From contig NZ_JAQEVU010000010.1 in assembly GCF_027694345.1 (NCBI RefSeq), forward strand, positions 1-57,960: a stretch of 57,960 bases of DNA. Direction: 5' to 3'. The DNA comes from Varibaculum timonense_A (GTDB lineage Bacteria; Actinomycetota; Actinomycetes; Actinomycetales; Actinomycetaceae). Shown here in pieces: positions 43,649 to 52,725 of the stretch. The notes beneath the pieces are model-generated. The model worked only from the letters and a program-made list of their open reading frames with translations. It was not told where the DNA came from and did not search any database. Numbering within the stretch: the first letter of the stretch is position 1; every line of letters starts with the position of its first letter. A program made the position numbers and the translations under genes.

Positions 43649-44217
43649 CACGTTTCAGTGCGTTTTTAGATGCTTGTGCTTTAGTGCCAATCGCTCAAGC
43701 CGACACTCTCCTCCGCCTTGCCCAGGTTGGAATCTATCGCCCGTTATGGAGTGAAAAAGTTTTACAAGAAACTGTTAAAGCTATCGAAATAATTCACCCG
43801 GATATAGCGCGTTCAGGGGCAGCGGAGAAGCGAGTGAACCTGATGAAAGATTACTTCCTTGATGCGTGTGTCGAGGATTGGAAGCATCTGGTGGATAATG
43901 TTCATGTGCCAGATATTAATGATCGGCATATTGTCGCTGCCGCATTTAAAGGGCGCGCCGATGTTATCGTGACTGCAAATATTAGAGATTTTCCGGAAAA
44001 TGAATTGAGTAAGTTTGGTTTGTCGGCGCAAACACCTGATGAGTTTCTCCTAAATCAATTAGACTTAGCGCCTCAAACCGTTATGGAAGTATTGCGAAAT
44101 CAGGCGCTGGCGGCAAAGAATCCTAAGTTAGAGCTCTCCGATTTATTGAATGCGCTAGAAAAATGTGGTGCATTGAATTTTGTTAGAGAAGCTTCAAGAA
44201 TGCGATGGCGGGTGTGA
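43645..44217 (+). CDS. PIN-domain toxin
   Basis: 190 aa. PIN-fold ribonuclease: acidic residues in FLDACALVP (D near residue 9), LQETVKA (Glu), VPDINDRHIVAAA (Asp) and TANIRDFP (Asp) make the metal site. The C-terminal ~60 residues extend beyond the minimal VapC. Cleaves RNA when freed from the antitoxin. Placed 85 bp from tRNA-Ser(GGA) but no attachment repeat is visible. Confidence 0.85.
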   Translation: MTRFSAFLDACALVPIAQADTLLRLAQVGIYRPLWSEKVLQETVKAIEIIHPDIARSGAAEKRVNLMKDYFLDACVEDWKHLVDNVHVPDINDRHIVAAAFKGRADVIVTANIRDFPENELSKFGLSAQTPDEFLLNQLDLAPQTVMEVLRNQALAAKNPKLELSDLLNALEKCGALNFVREASRMRWRV

Positions 44218-44302
44218 TTCAGGAGGCGGAGCGGTAATAATCTTACCGATTGCGCACCTGAGAAAATTGTCCCTGGAACATTAGTGTCCTTGAGGGCGAT
44301 GG

Positions 44303-44387
44303 CGGAGGTAGGGGGATTCGAACCCCCGAGGGCTTGCACCCAACCCGCTTTCCAAGCGAGCGCCATAGGCCACTAGGCGATACCTCC
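44303..44387 (-). tRNA. tRNA-Ser (anticodon GGA)
   Basis: Acceptor stem GGAGGTA (44387-44381) pairs with TACCTCC (44310-44304), discriminator G at 44303. The anticodon loop TTGGAAA carries GGA, reading UCC/UCU. Long variable arm present; 85 nt. Confidence 0.93.
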
Positions 44388-44576
44388 AGGCACAAGTTTG
44401 AGTTTACCGAAATGCCCTAGGTAATGTCGATTCTGGAAATGAGGAGTCGAACACAACCCGGCAATAAAGGCTGTCGCTACTTCCGTAGAAAACGCGTCCA
44501 CGTCCTCGGCAAGTACCTTGCCCCCCGCACTGACCGCACCGTTTCCAGTTAGCGCCCTCCTAAGCTAAACTGAGAG

Positions 44577-44668
44577 AGATCCTTCACGCGGCGATATCAC
44601 TCGAACCTCCCCAGGACCGGAAGGTAGCAAGGATAAGGGTGCGCTATCGGGTGCGTGAAGGGTCTTTT
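44577..44668 (+). ncRNA. ffs: Signal recognition particle RNA, small bacterial type
   Basis: The universally conserved SRP apical loop is present: CCAGGACCGGAAGGTAGCAAGG near 44611-44632. The ends GATCCTTCACGC and GCGTGAAGGGTC pair (one G-T). A T-run (TCTTTT) follows and probably terminates it. Usual place directly upstream of dnaX in actinobacteria. Confidence 0.9.
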
Positions 44669-44726
44669 GATTTTCTATTATTCTCAGCTATCTCGATATT
44701 GCTCCCCACTGGGGCACTGCCTTTAG

Positions 44727-44732
44727 TACAGT
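44727..44732 (+). promoter_or_regulatory. -10 box of leaderless dnaX transcript
   Basis: TACAGT is 6 nt from the GTG start (44739), and no ribosome site is present. Confidence 0.5.
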
Positions 44733-44738
44733 AGAGCC

Positions 44739-47114
44739 GTGAGCATCGCACTGTATCGCCGTTACCGGCCAGACACTTTCCAAGACGTGATTGGGCAAGA
44801 CCACGTGGTCAAACCGTTAATGGCGGCGCTGCGTTCCGGACGAGTCAGTCATGCCTATCTGTTCTCTGGTCCGCGCGGATGCGGGAAAACCACTTCCGCG
44901 AGAATCATGGCACGCTGTCTGAACTGCGCAGAAGGACCAACCGATACTCCCTGCGGAAAATGCGAATCCTGTAAAGATTTAGCAACCGGAGGCTCCGGCT
45001 CACTAGACGTGGTAGAAATTGATGCTGCCAGCCATAATGGGGTAGATGATGCGCGAGAACTGCGGGAGCGGGCAGGCTTCGCGCCGGTGCGCGACCGTTT
45101 CAAGATTTTTATCCTAGATGAAGCCCATATGGTCACCCAGCAGGGATTTAACGCCCTGCTGAAAATCGTAGAAGAACCCCCCGAACACGTAAAGTTCATT
45201 TTCGCGACCACCGAACCCGATAAAGTAATCGGCACTATTCGCTCCCGCACCCACCACTATCCATTCCGGCTGGTACCTCCAGAAGTAATGGAAAAATATA
45301 TGGAGAAACTCTGCCAGGCAGAAAACATAGAACCCGCTGCGGGGGTGTTGCAGTTAGTGATGAGGGCGGGTGCAGGTTCGGTGCGTGACTCGCTGTCAGT
45401 ATTGGATCAGTTAATGGCGGGCGCAGAGGACGGAAAGCTCGCTTACGGTACTGCTTCCGCGCTGCTCGGATACACAGATAGCGCGATTTTAGAGCGTTCT
45501 GTTGATGCGATTATTGACCGTGACGGAGCCGCCCTATTTGAAGTAATCGCCAAAATGGTTGAGGGCGGGCATGAACCCCGCCGCTACCTGGAAGATTTGC
45601 TGCTGCGTTTGCGTGATTTGTTAGTGCTATCGGTGTCTTCGGTTGAGGACGCGCAGGTTGCATTAGCGGGAACTCCCCGAGATCAATTGAAAGTGATGAG
45701 CGCCCAGGCTGAGCGTTGGGGAACTGCCGGGATTTCACGTGCCAGCGACCTGACCAATACTGCTTTAACAGAGCTTACAGGGGCAACGGCTCCTCGCATT
45801 CAGGTTGAGTTACTGGCCGCTAGGCTATTGTTGCCTCCGCCAGCTGAACAGGTAACTAGCGGTGTTAATGCGGGTAAAAGCCCTGGAAATCCTAAATCCC
45901 TCAGTGGAGCAGAGGCGGCTATGGCGGCTCTACATCGCGCGTCACGTCCTCGGTCAAATCCCGCCCCAGCGGCACCGCTCGCCAGCGCCCCGCCCAGGCA
46001 CAGCTCCCCGGATTTGTCTGTCGGGCAAGTTGATGAGATTAAAACTGCTGAGGTAGCTGCTGCCCCCACTAATAGCGGGGAAGGGTCAGAGTTATCTGCA
46101 CCTCGTCCTCCGCTTAAAAAGGCAGAAGAAAAATCTTCATCCGGCGGCGGATATCAAAACGCAGGGGATACCTCCGCTACTTTGACGCCAATAAAATCGC
46201 CGGTATCAAAGATGGCAGCGGTAGCTAAAGGGGAACAGTATTGGCAGGTGCTACAGGCTTGGGAACAAATAAGCTCGCACCTGCGGCAGCTAAATCCCCG
46301 GCTATGGTCCACATCTAATCGGCATTTGCAGATTGGTGGTGCCGAAAATAATCAGCTCACCCTGCTAGGTGACAGTCAAGAAGTGGTTACCTATCTGCAA
46401 GGTCAGCTTGAACCTCTGCAAGAATGCCTAGGTAAAACGCTGTCTGGAGACTGGAGCATCAAGTTAGTACCAGGTAGTGACGATAGTTATGCTCCCGATT
46501 TAAGCGAGCTTTTATCCCAGGTAAAACTGGGTGCGTCCTCCGAGGTAAAACCAGAACCCGCGGAAGAAGCTCCCGATATCCCGCAAGCCCCACCGGAAGA
46601 AGAAAGCTATCCGCCCGAGCCAGAAGATATGGCTGAAAGTGCGCCCTCACCATGGATAATAGCAGACGCTACTCCTTCAGCCCCTGCGGTTTCTTCAGAG
46701 CCTTCAGGGTTATCAGTGCCGGAGCCAGAGGTAGCGACCGGCGAACTAGCTGCTCCGCGCCCGCTTCCGCCAGCAGAAATGGCAGCTCCGCGCCCGCAGA
46801 CCTCTGAACACTCGCCTTCGGACAGGCAGAGCCCGTTAAAAGAGGCATCTCAACAACTCTCCCCGAAGATACCGCAAGCTCCTCGCCCTATAGAAAATAT
46901 AGATAACTACCCAACTAGCGCGCCCAGAGCAGTAGAAACTACGTCCGCCAACGGTAAACCACAGTTGCCAGACGAGCCTGATCTGCCAGATTTATCTGAC
47001 CCGGATGTCTCGGTAGACGAAAGTGGGGGGCGCTGGGGTATCGAGGTCGCAAAATCCTTGTTGGGGGGCAAGATAGTTGAGGTTGTAAAAGAAGATTCGG
47101 ACACTACCCGCTAA
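44739..47114 (+). CDS. dnaX: DNA polymerase III subunit gamma/tau
   Basis: 791 aa. Clamp-loader ATPase. LYRRYRPDTFQDVIGQ opens the protein; Walker A GPRGCGKTTS near 45; zinc-binding cysteines in CLNC, CGKCESC; Walker B LDEAHMV; sensor 1 FATTEPDKV. The AAA+ part ends near 370 and a tau-like domain with a Pro/Ala/Ser-rich tail makes up the rest, the usual length in actinobacteria. No obvious slippery site for a gamma frameshift was noticed. recR starts 18 bp downstream. Confidence 0.96.
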   Translation: MSIALYRRYRPDTFQDVIGQDHVVKPLMAALRSGRVSHAYLFSGPRGCGKTTSARIMARCLNCAEGPTDTPCGKCESCKDLATGGSGSLDVVEIDAASHNGVDDARELRERAGFAPVRDRFKIFILDEAHMVTQQGFNALLKIVEEPPEHVKFIFATTEPDKVIGTIRSRTHHYPFRLVPPEVMEKYMEKLCQAENIEPAAGVLQLVMRAGAGSVRDSLSVLDQLMAGAEDGKLAYGTASALLGYTDSAILERSVDAIIDRDGAALFEVIAKMVEGGHEPRRYLEDLLLRLRDLLVLSVSSVEDAQVALAGTPRDQLKVMSAQAERWGTAGISRASDLTNTALTELTGATAPRIQVELLAARLLLPPPAEQVTSGVNAGKSPGNPKSLSGAEAAMAALHRASRPRSNPAPAAPLASAPPRHSSPDLSVGQVDEIKTAEVAAAPTNSGEGSELSAPRPPLKKAEEKSSSGGGYQNAGDTSATLTPIKSPVSKMAAVAKGEQYWQVLQAWEQISSHLRQLNPRLWSTSNRHLQIGGAENNQLTLLGDSQEVVTYLQGQLEPLQECLGKTLSGDWSIKLVPGSDDSYAPDLSELLSQVKLGASSEVKPEPAEEAPDIPQAPPEEESYPPEPEDMAESAPSPWIIADATPSAPAVSSEPSGLSVPEPEVATGELAAPRPLPPAEMAAPRPQTSEHSPSDRQSPLKEASQQLSPKIPQAPRPIENIDNYPTSAPRAVETTSANGKPQLPDEPDLPDLSDPDVSVDESGGRWGIEVAKSLLGGKIVEVVKEDSDTTR

Positions 47115-47132
47115 GAAAGTAACTAGAACTGT

Positions 47133-47729
47133 ATGTATGACGGTGCTTTACAAGACCTAATCGATGCCCTATCTCGGCTGCCGGGAATCGGTCCAAAATC
47201 GGCGCAAAGGATTGCGTTCTATGTGCTTTCTCGCCCTAAAGCGGAAGCAAAACTGCTGGCGCAAGCGCTAGTTGATGCGAAAGAAAAAATCCGGTTTTGC
47301 AGCTGTTGTGGCAATCTTTCTCAAGAGGAACTGTGCCAGATTTGCCGAAATCCCAAGCGTGACCAGTCGGTGATTTGTGTTGTGGAAGAAGCCAAAGATG
47401 TGGGGGCGATTGAGCGAACCCGCAGCTACCGCGGACTTTATCATGTATTAGGCGGGGCTATCGACCCGATAAACGGGATTGGGCCTGAACAGTTACGGCT
47501 GCGCGAACTGCTGAAACGCCTCGGCGGCTCTAGCGTGCAAGAAATTATTATTGCCACCAATCCCAATATCGAGGGCGAAGCGACAGCTACCTACCTAAGT
47601 CGCACAATCTCCCCCTTGGGGCTCAAAGTGACTCGTCTAGCCTCCGGACTGCCGGTAGGCGGCGACCTGGAATACGCTGATGAGGTGACATTAGGGCGTG
47701 CTTTAGAAGGCAGACGCAGCGCCGAATAG
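47133..47729 (+). CDS. recR: Recombination protein RecR
   Basis: 198 aa, standard size. With RecO and RecF it loads RecA at gaps. N-terminal helix-hairpin-helix LPGIGPKSAQRIAFY, zinc finger CSCCGNLSQEELCQIC, Toprim domain starting VICVVEEAKDVGAIE, and the Walker-like GGDLEYADEVTLGRAL end are intact. Follows dnaX, the conserved order. Confidence 0.97.
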   Translation: MYDGALQDLIDALSRLPGIGPKSAQRIAFYVLSRPKAEAKLLAQALVDAKEKIRFCSCCGNLSQEELCQICRNPKRDQSVICVVEEAKDVGAIERTRSYRGLYHVLGGAIDPINGIGPEQLRLRELLKRLGGSSVQEIIIATNPNIEGEATATYLSRTISPLGLKVTRLASGLPVGGDLEYADEVTLGRALEGRRSAE

Positions 47730-47826
47730 GACGAAAGTAGCTGGCTACATGACTGCCGGTCAGGTTAAAGATGTGGTATTGCTTACCGACCAGCGAATTT
47801 GAGACACCCTAACCTGAAACAAACAA

Positions 47827-47844
47827 TGTTCCTACAATTGTGAA
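47827..47844 (+). promoter_or_regulatory. Dyad upstream of lysC
   Basis: GTTCCTACAATTGTGAAC is an imperfect palindrome about 40 bp before lysC. It could be an operator; the regulator is unknown. Confidence 0.3.
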
Positions 47845-47884
47845 CGTATTGGCAGATAAATAGGTAGGCATACAAGGGGAACAA

Positions 47885-49192
47885 ATGGCGCTGATTGTGC
47901 AAAAGTATGGCGGATCCTCGGTTGCCGACACCCAGTCGCTGCAACGGGTTGCGCGCCGGATAGTGCAAACTCGCCGGGCGGGACACCAGGTGGTGGTAGT
48001 GGTATCCGCAATGGGGGACACCACCGATGATTTAATTGATATGGCTGCGCAGCTTAACCCAAAGGCTCCTGCCCGGGAAATGGATATTCTGCTTTCGGCT
48101 GGTGAACGCATCTCTATGTCTCTACTTTCTATGGCGATTTCTGCCCAAGGTGTGCCAGCTATGGCTTTCACGGGTGCTCAAGCGGGAATTCGTACCGACG
48201 CTAAATATGGTAAAGCCCAGATTGTGGGGATGGTTCCCGAGAGGATTGCTCGGGTTGTTCGTGACAATAACGTGGCGATTGTAGCCGGATTCCAGGGGGT
48301 TAATGAGGCTGATGACGTTACTACCTTGGGGCGGGGAGGTTCCGACACTACCGCAGTAGCATTAGCGGCCGCATTACACGCTGACGTTTGCGAAATCTAT
48401 ACCGATGTGGATGGTTTATTCACCGCTGATCCGCGCATGGTTCCCACCGCGCGCCGCTTACATTCCTTGGATTATGAAGAGACTCTAGAGCTGGCAGCTA
48501 ATGGTGCCAAAATTTTGCATTTGCGGGCGGTAGAGTTTGCTCGCCGCTACCGAGTACCCCTGCACGTGCGTTCAAGTTTTTCCGATAAGGACGGCACCTG
48601 GATTGCACATGGCCCGGCCCCGAAATCTTTGCAGGGTATTGTCCCTGCTCAAGCCCTCAAGGAGGAAAATATGGAAGCCCCGATTATCTCCGGTATCGCC
48701 CATGATCGTTCCCAGGAAAAGCTGACTGTGGTCGGTTTACCTAACCGTCCCGGGGTAGCTGCCGATTTGTTTTCGGCGGTCGCCAAGGCGGGAGCCAATA
48801 TAGATATGATTGTGCAAAATATATCGGAGGCGCGACCGGGGCGGGCAAATATCTCGATTACGATGCCAGCTGATGATATTCCCTCGGTAATAGCCGAGCT
48901 AGAGAGCGAAAAGAACGTCCTAGATTTTATTCGCATTGACCACGATGCCAATGTAGGAAAGGTGTCCCTGGTGGGGGCAGGTATGCGGAATAATCCCGGA
49001 ATTTCTGCGCGCTTCTTCCAGGCGCTTTCGGATGCTGGTATTAACGTAGATATTATTTCTACTTCCGAGGTGCGTATCTCGGTGTTGATTCATTTGGATC
49101 GGCTTGATGATGCGGTGCGTGCGATTCACAAAGCTTTTGATTTAGATGCGGAAGAAACTGAAGCCGTGGTTTATGGAGGTACCGGGCGATGA
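47885..49192 (+). CDS. lysC: Aspartate kinase
   Basis: 435 aa. Phosphorylates aspartate, first step of lysine, threonine, methionine and diaminopimelate synthesis. IVQKYGGSSVAD opens it; GRGGSDTTAVALAAAL and VDGLFTADPRMV follow; two ACT domains (from ~265) sense lysine/threonine. Ribosome site AAGGGGAACAA before ATG. An internal GGAGG (48661) and in-frame ATG 48671 mark a beta subunit, as in corynebacteria. It overlaps asd by 4 nt. Confidence 0.97.
   Translation: MALIVQKYGGSSVADTQSLQRVARRIVQTRRAGHQVVVVVSAMGDTTDDLIDMAAQLNPKAPAREMDILLSAGERISMSLLSMAISAQGVPAMAFTGAQAGIRTDAKYGKAQIVGMVPERIARVVRDNNVAIVAGFQGVNEADDVTTLGRGGSDTTAVALAAALHADVCEIYTDVDGLFTADPRMVPTARRLHSLDYEETLELAANGAKILHLRAVEFARRYRVPLHVRSSFSDKDGTWIAHGPAPKSLQGIVPAQALKEENMEAPIISGIAHDRSQEKLTVVGLPNRPGVAADLFSAVAKAGANIDMIVQNISEARPGRANISITMPADDIPSVIAELESEKNVLDFIRIDHDANVGKVSLVGAGMRNNPGISARFFQALSDAGINVDIISTSEVRISVLIHLDRLDDAVRAIHKAFDLDAEETEAVVYGGTGR
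48661..48673 (+). promoter_or_regulatory. Internal ribosome site and start for aspartokinase beta
   Basis: GGAGG at 48661-48665 is 5 nt from in-frame ATG 48671 (codon 263), between the kinase and ACT regions. It would give a 173-aa regulatory chain beginning MEAPIISGIAHDR. Confidence 0.65.
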
Positions 49193-50238
49193 GTAAAGAA
49201 TTAACGGTTGCGCTAGTAGGGGCGACTGGTCAGGTCGGACGGGTAATGCGGACTCTGCTAGAGGAAAGAGCTTTCCCGGCAGCTAACATTCGCCTATTTG
49301 CTACCTCTCGCAGCGCGGGTACCCAGCTCACTTTTCGCGGTCAGCAGGTAACGGTAGAGGACGTAGAGGGCGCTGATCTTGCCGGTATCGACATTGCGGT
49401 GTTCTCCGCTGGGGGAGTGGCTTCGCGTAAATATGCTCCCCGTTTTGCTGAGGCGGGTGCGGTAGTGGTCGATAATTCTTCGGCTTGGCGTCGCGATGAG
49501 CAAGTCCCTCTGGTGGTATCGGAAGTTAATCCTCAGGATATTCAAAACCGTCCTAAAGGGATTATTGCTAACCCGAATTGCACCACTATGGCAGCCATGC
49601 CCACGGTAAAGGTGTTGCATGACCTGTTTGGGCTGGAAACCTTGGTGGCTTCCTCCTATCAGGCAGTATCCGGTTCTGGTCGCGCCGGAGTGACAGAGCT
49701 TTCTTCCCAGTTGCGTGCCAGTATTGACGAGTGTGAAGCTCTAGCTTTAGACGGGGCTGCTATAGAGTTTCCAGAACCTAAAACCTATGTGCGTCCGATT
49801 GCTTTTAATGCGGTTCCAGTTGCTGGCAGCTTCGTTGATGACGCCTCTGGCGAAACCGACGAGGAACAAAAGCTGCGCAATGAGTCGCGTAGAATTTTGC
49901 ATTTACCCTCTTTAGCTGCTTCTTGTACTTGTGTACGGATTCCAGTGATGAGTGCACATCTACTTTCTTTGAATGCCCGTTTTGCCCGTCCTGTAGATTT
50001 GGCGCAGGCTGAATCAGCATTAAAACAGGCTTGCGGGGTGCAATTGGTAGACGTTCCTAATCCTTTGGAGGCAGCTGGGCGTGATGGTACTTTCACCGGT
50101 CGTCTGCGCATAGACCAATCAGTTCCCGATGGTAAGGGCTTGGCATTTATTTGCTGTGCGGATAACCTGCGTAAAGGGGCAGCTCTCAATGCGATTCAGA
50201 TTGCAGAGATTGTTGCCAATGAACTGCTAGCAGCCTAG
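49189..50238 (+). CDS. asd: Aspartate-semialdehyde dehydrogenase
   Basis: 349 aa. Reduces aspartyl phosphate with NADPH. VGATGQVGRVMRTLL binds the cofactor; the nucleophile lies in NPNCTTMAAMP (about residue 130); SYQAVSGSGRAGV and the HLLSLNARF histidine region are normal. Overlaps lysC, giving the classical lysC-asd operon. Confidence 0.97.
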   Translation: MSKELTVALVGATGQVGRVMRTLLEERAFPAANIRLFATSRSAGTQLTFRGQQVTVEDVEGADLAGIDIAVFSAGGVASRKYAPRFAEAGAVVVDNSSAWRRDEQVPLVVSEVNPQDIQNRPKGIIANPNCTTMAAMPTVKVLHDLFGLETLVASSYQAVSGSGRAGVTELSSQLRASIDECEALALDGAAIEFPEPKTYVRPIAFNAVPVAGSFVDDASGETDEEQKLRNESRRILHLPSLAASCTCVRIPVMSAHLLSLNARFARPVDLAQAESALKQACGVQLVDVPNPLEAAGRDGTFTGRLRIDQSVPDGKGLAFICCADNLRKGAALNAIQIAEIVANELLAA

Positions 50239-50241
50239 TGC

Positions 50242-50285
50242 GTTACGCTACTATACAGTCTGAGCAGGTTTTATAGTAGCGTAAC
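50242..50285 (+). terminator. Hairpin after asd
   Basis: GTTACGCTACTATA (50242-50255) pairs perfectly with 50272-50285, a 16-nt loop. No T-tail, so termination is uncertain. Confidence 0.45.
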
Positions 50286-50414
50286 TAGACATCGGCGCAC
50301 GATTAGACAGGAAGCGCGGGAGCTAAGTGAATTAGAAAAACGGATTCCTCTGAGGGGATTAGCTATGCCGGGGTTTTGCACGAAAGAAAAACGGAAACTG
50401 CGTCCTCGTAAAGC

Positions 50415-51578
50415 CTATTTAGCGGCAGCTTTAGCTTTAGGCTGATAGGCTTCTGCGCTGTTAATAGTTAGTTTCAGCCCAAAACCGGTTTGCAGGTTCC
50501 AACAATCAACCCCGAAGCCGGAGGACTGACAGGCATACGATCCGGACGCAGCTGCAGCCCCCTTAGCCAACAAGGTTTGGGAGGTTTTCGCATCTTGAAC
50601 CCCTAAATCTTCTGGGGTGCGCGCACCCTCAGCCCCTAGGGTGAATTTGACGGTAGCTCCGGCTGCCTGACCGATATTGCCGGTAAAACTAAAAGCGGTA
50701 CATACTACTTCGTTACCAATCGTGCATTTGATAGGGGCATCTGGTAGCGAAAACTCGCTCACCTGATAAGCGCCATTGGGTAGCCCTTTCGCCTGACCGA
50801 TAGCGGTAGTAGGGGCAGGGGCTACTTGACGCCCCTCGGTTTTCACATCTAGTTGCGCTCCGGCATTGTTATTGCCATTATTAGGGGATTTACCGGCGGA
50901 TTTATTGTTTGTATCCTGGGTGCCGTTATTTTCTTGAACGTCAGGAATCCCATTATTGTTGTGATCTTTATTTAAATCTGAGTCCCCGAAAACCCGGGCA
51001 ATCACGCCGTGCTTGCCATACCAGCCTTTAGAGCCGTCGCCACCGGTTAGTTTGTCGGCAAGATTGCCCCCGATAGACAGTGCCAACCCAATAAAAATGG
51101 CAATAACTATTACAAATATTTTTCCTTTTTTGGAAGTGGTTTTTTCTTCTCGAGGTGAAAACTCGTCTAAATCGGCTTCATCAGCTAATTTTATTTTTTC
51201 AGATTTAGTTTTTGTCCCTCCGGTTTCTGCGGTAGCAGGGCTGGCGGTCTGTTCTGCTTGGCGGCTTTCATCAGGATCCTTAGCGGGTTCTTCAGTTGAG
51301 TTTTGAGGTTGGAGCACATCGGAATCTGCCTGCGGTAGCGCCTGGGCGAGGGGCAAAGAATCGGGGAGAGTGGCGCGGTTTATCCGGTTTTGCCGACGTT
51401 GTAAAGCAGCGGCAATCTCGGGGTCAGAAAACTCGCTTAACCATTCCAAAAGAGCGGGATAGGTGGAGGGGTTTTCGGCGATTAACGGACGTAAGGAGGG
51501 GTGGTTTTGAGCCAGAAACTGTAGCTCATCCAACGGCGTTGCGGGGTCGCTTGCCCGCTCAACCGGGTCTGTGCTCAT
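50415..51578 (-). CDS. LRV-domain membrane protein
   Basis: 387 aa. Residues ~5-70 form the variant leucine-rich repeat region common at the N-terminus of actinobacterial membrane proteins (PATPLDELQFLAQNHPSLR, NPSTYPALLEWL). After a charged linker a membrane helix (~153-172, IFVIVIAIFIGLALSIGG), then an outside part with a calcium-type motif HNNNGIPD, an Asn-rich spacer and a C-terminal ~115-residue domain with two cysteines near its end (YACQSSGFGVDCW). Function unknown. AGGAGGAG precedes the ATG. Confidence 0.75.
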   Translation of the reverse strand: MSTDPVERASDPATPLDELQFLAQNHPSLRPLIAENPSTYPALLEWLSEFSDPEIAAALQRRQNRINRATLPDSLPLAQALPQADSDVLQPQNSTEEPAKDPDESRQAEQTASPATAETGGTKTKSEKIKLADEADLDEFSPREEKTTSKKGKIFVIVIAIFIGLALSIGGNLADKLTGGDGSKGWYGKHGVIARVFGDSDLNKDHNNNGIPDVQENNGTQDTNNKSAGKSPNNGNNNAGAQLDVKTEGRQVAPAPTTAIGQAKGLPNGAYQVSEFSLPDAPIKCTIGNEVVCTAFSFTGNIGQAAGATVKFTLGAEGARTPEDLGVQDAKTSQTLLAKGAAAASGSYACQSSGFGVDCWNLQTGFGLKLTINSAEAYQPKAKAAAK

Positions 51579-51752
51579 GGCTCCTCCTTTGAGTCTCTTA
51601 AGTGATTATAGATTATTGCGCGATAAAACGGTTGCAGCCGGTTTCTATATAAAGGGGTGTTCGTCTCAGTAGAGAACCGCCCAAGGTAGCTAGGTGTTTG
51701 GGATAGCTGACAGGTGCGCCCTGCTTATTCCCCCAAGTTGGGGAGCTGTCGC

Positions 51753-52472
51753 TTAACTGGCTCGGTGAATGGGGCAAGCGGAAACGGTAGTGCCCTCTTC
51801 GTTTCGGGAGTAAAAAGGATTTTCCTCTATATCTAGGCATCTGCCAAAGAAACGTTTGGAGCTGGGCAGGGGAGCTAGGCGGTGGTCTACTCCCAGGGAA
51901 CGAAGCACATAGGCTTGTACGCAGTGGATAAAGTATTCACGACGCATTGAATCTTTAGGGAGCATCCTCCCCGCTAAAGACGTGTTTACCATCGAAACTG
52001 CAATCGGGAGATTTTGGGGAGGAATTGTGCCTTCGTGGATTGCTTTGCGCAGAATTTGTCGCAAAATGTTTTCTACTATGCGGGCGTGAGTGCGAAGTTC
52101 CGAATTGGTTTCAGTTGATACTTGTCTCCGTAAATCTAATCCGGGTGCTAGATGGTAGGAGGCTCCGAGGCTGAGCTGTTCGCGAATATAGATTCTTAGC
52201 ATTTTGATAGGGGAGGTAACCCCCTCTAAAACGTGGTTTAGATGGAGAGAGTATTGCCCAGTTTCATAGGTAATAAATGCGAGCAGTAGTGCCTCTTTGT
52301 CTTGGAAATGGTTATAGACAGCAGTGCGTCCTACCCCGGCTTCTTCGGCGATTTTTGCCATGGTGAGTGATTCAAAGGTACTGGTTTGGAGGAGGTGGGA
52401 AAGCGCGTCAAAAAGTTGCTGTCGGGTTTTCTTCCGATGATCTTCTAATGTTTCCCCAATGATTCTAGGCAT
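51753..52472 (-). CDS. TetR/AcrR-family regulator
   Basis: 239 aa. The N-terminal DNA-binding domain is clear: LTMAKIAEEAGVGRTAVYNHFQDKEALLLAF at about 36-66. The C-terminal ligand domain is variable; the last ~45 residues extend beyond the usual size. It diverges from an MFS gene over 253 bp and likely controls it and itself. No perfect operator palindrome was found. Confidence 0.88.
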   Translation of the reverse strand: MPRIIGETLEDHRKKTRQQLFDALSHLLQTSTFESLTMAKIAEEAGVGRTAVYNHFQDKEALLLAFITYETGQYSLHLNHVLEGVTSPIKMLRIYIREQLSLGASYHLAPGLDLRRQVSTETNSELRTHARIVENILRQILRKAIHEGTIPPQNLPIAVSMVNTSLAGRMLPKDSMRREYFIHCVQAYVLRSLGVDHRLAPLPSSKRFFGRCLDIEENPFYSRNEEGTTVSACPIHRAS

Positions 52473-52725
52473 GGAGACAGTCTTTCATTTAGTGACGCTT
52501 TTAGTCTAATTGTCTTGAAAATCTAGGGGAGTATGGGGGTTGTGAGGGGGTTTGTGGATTTAAGAAAAAGCGCGGAGAGGACGTGGGGGCAGGAAGCTAG
52601 GAGAAGTCTGGGTAGAGGTAGATTAAGCGAGGTAGTGAGGGGTCGTATTTGGGGGGGCTTTAGGTACGGAAAAGGACGCAGTAGTAAAGATAATAAACCC
52701 TGGTAGCTTTAAAGGGGAGGAGAAC

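Noticed and set aside
43081..44387. Integrated element with att sites at tRNA-Ser(GGA)
   Set aside because: No integrase and no direct repeat of the tRNA end; only the toxin-antitoxin pair is present.
47730..47884. Lysine riboswitch before lysC
   Set aside because: The 155-bp gap has no lysine-aptamer core and is too short for a full aptamer plus expression platform.
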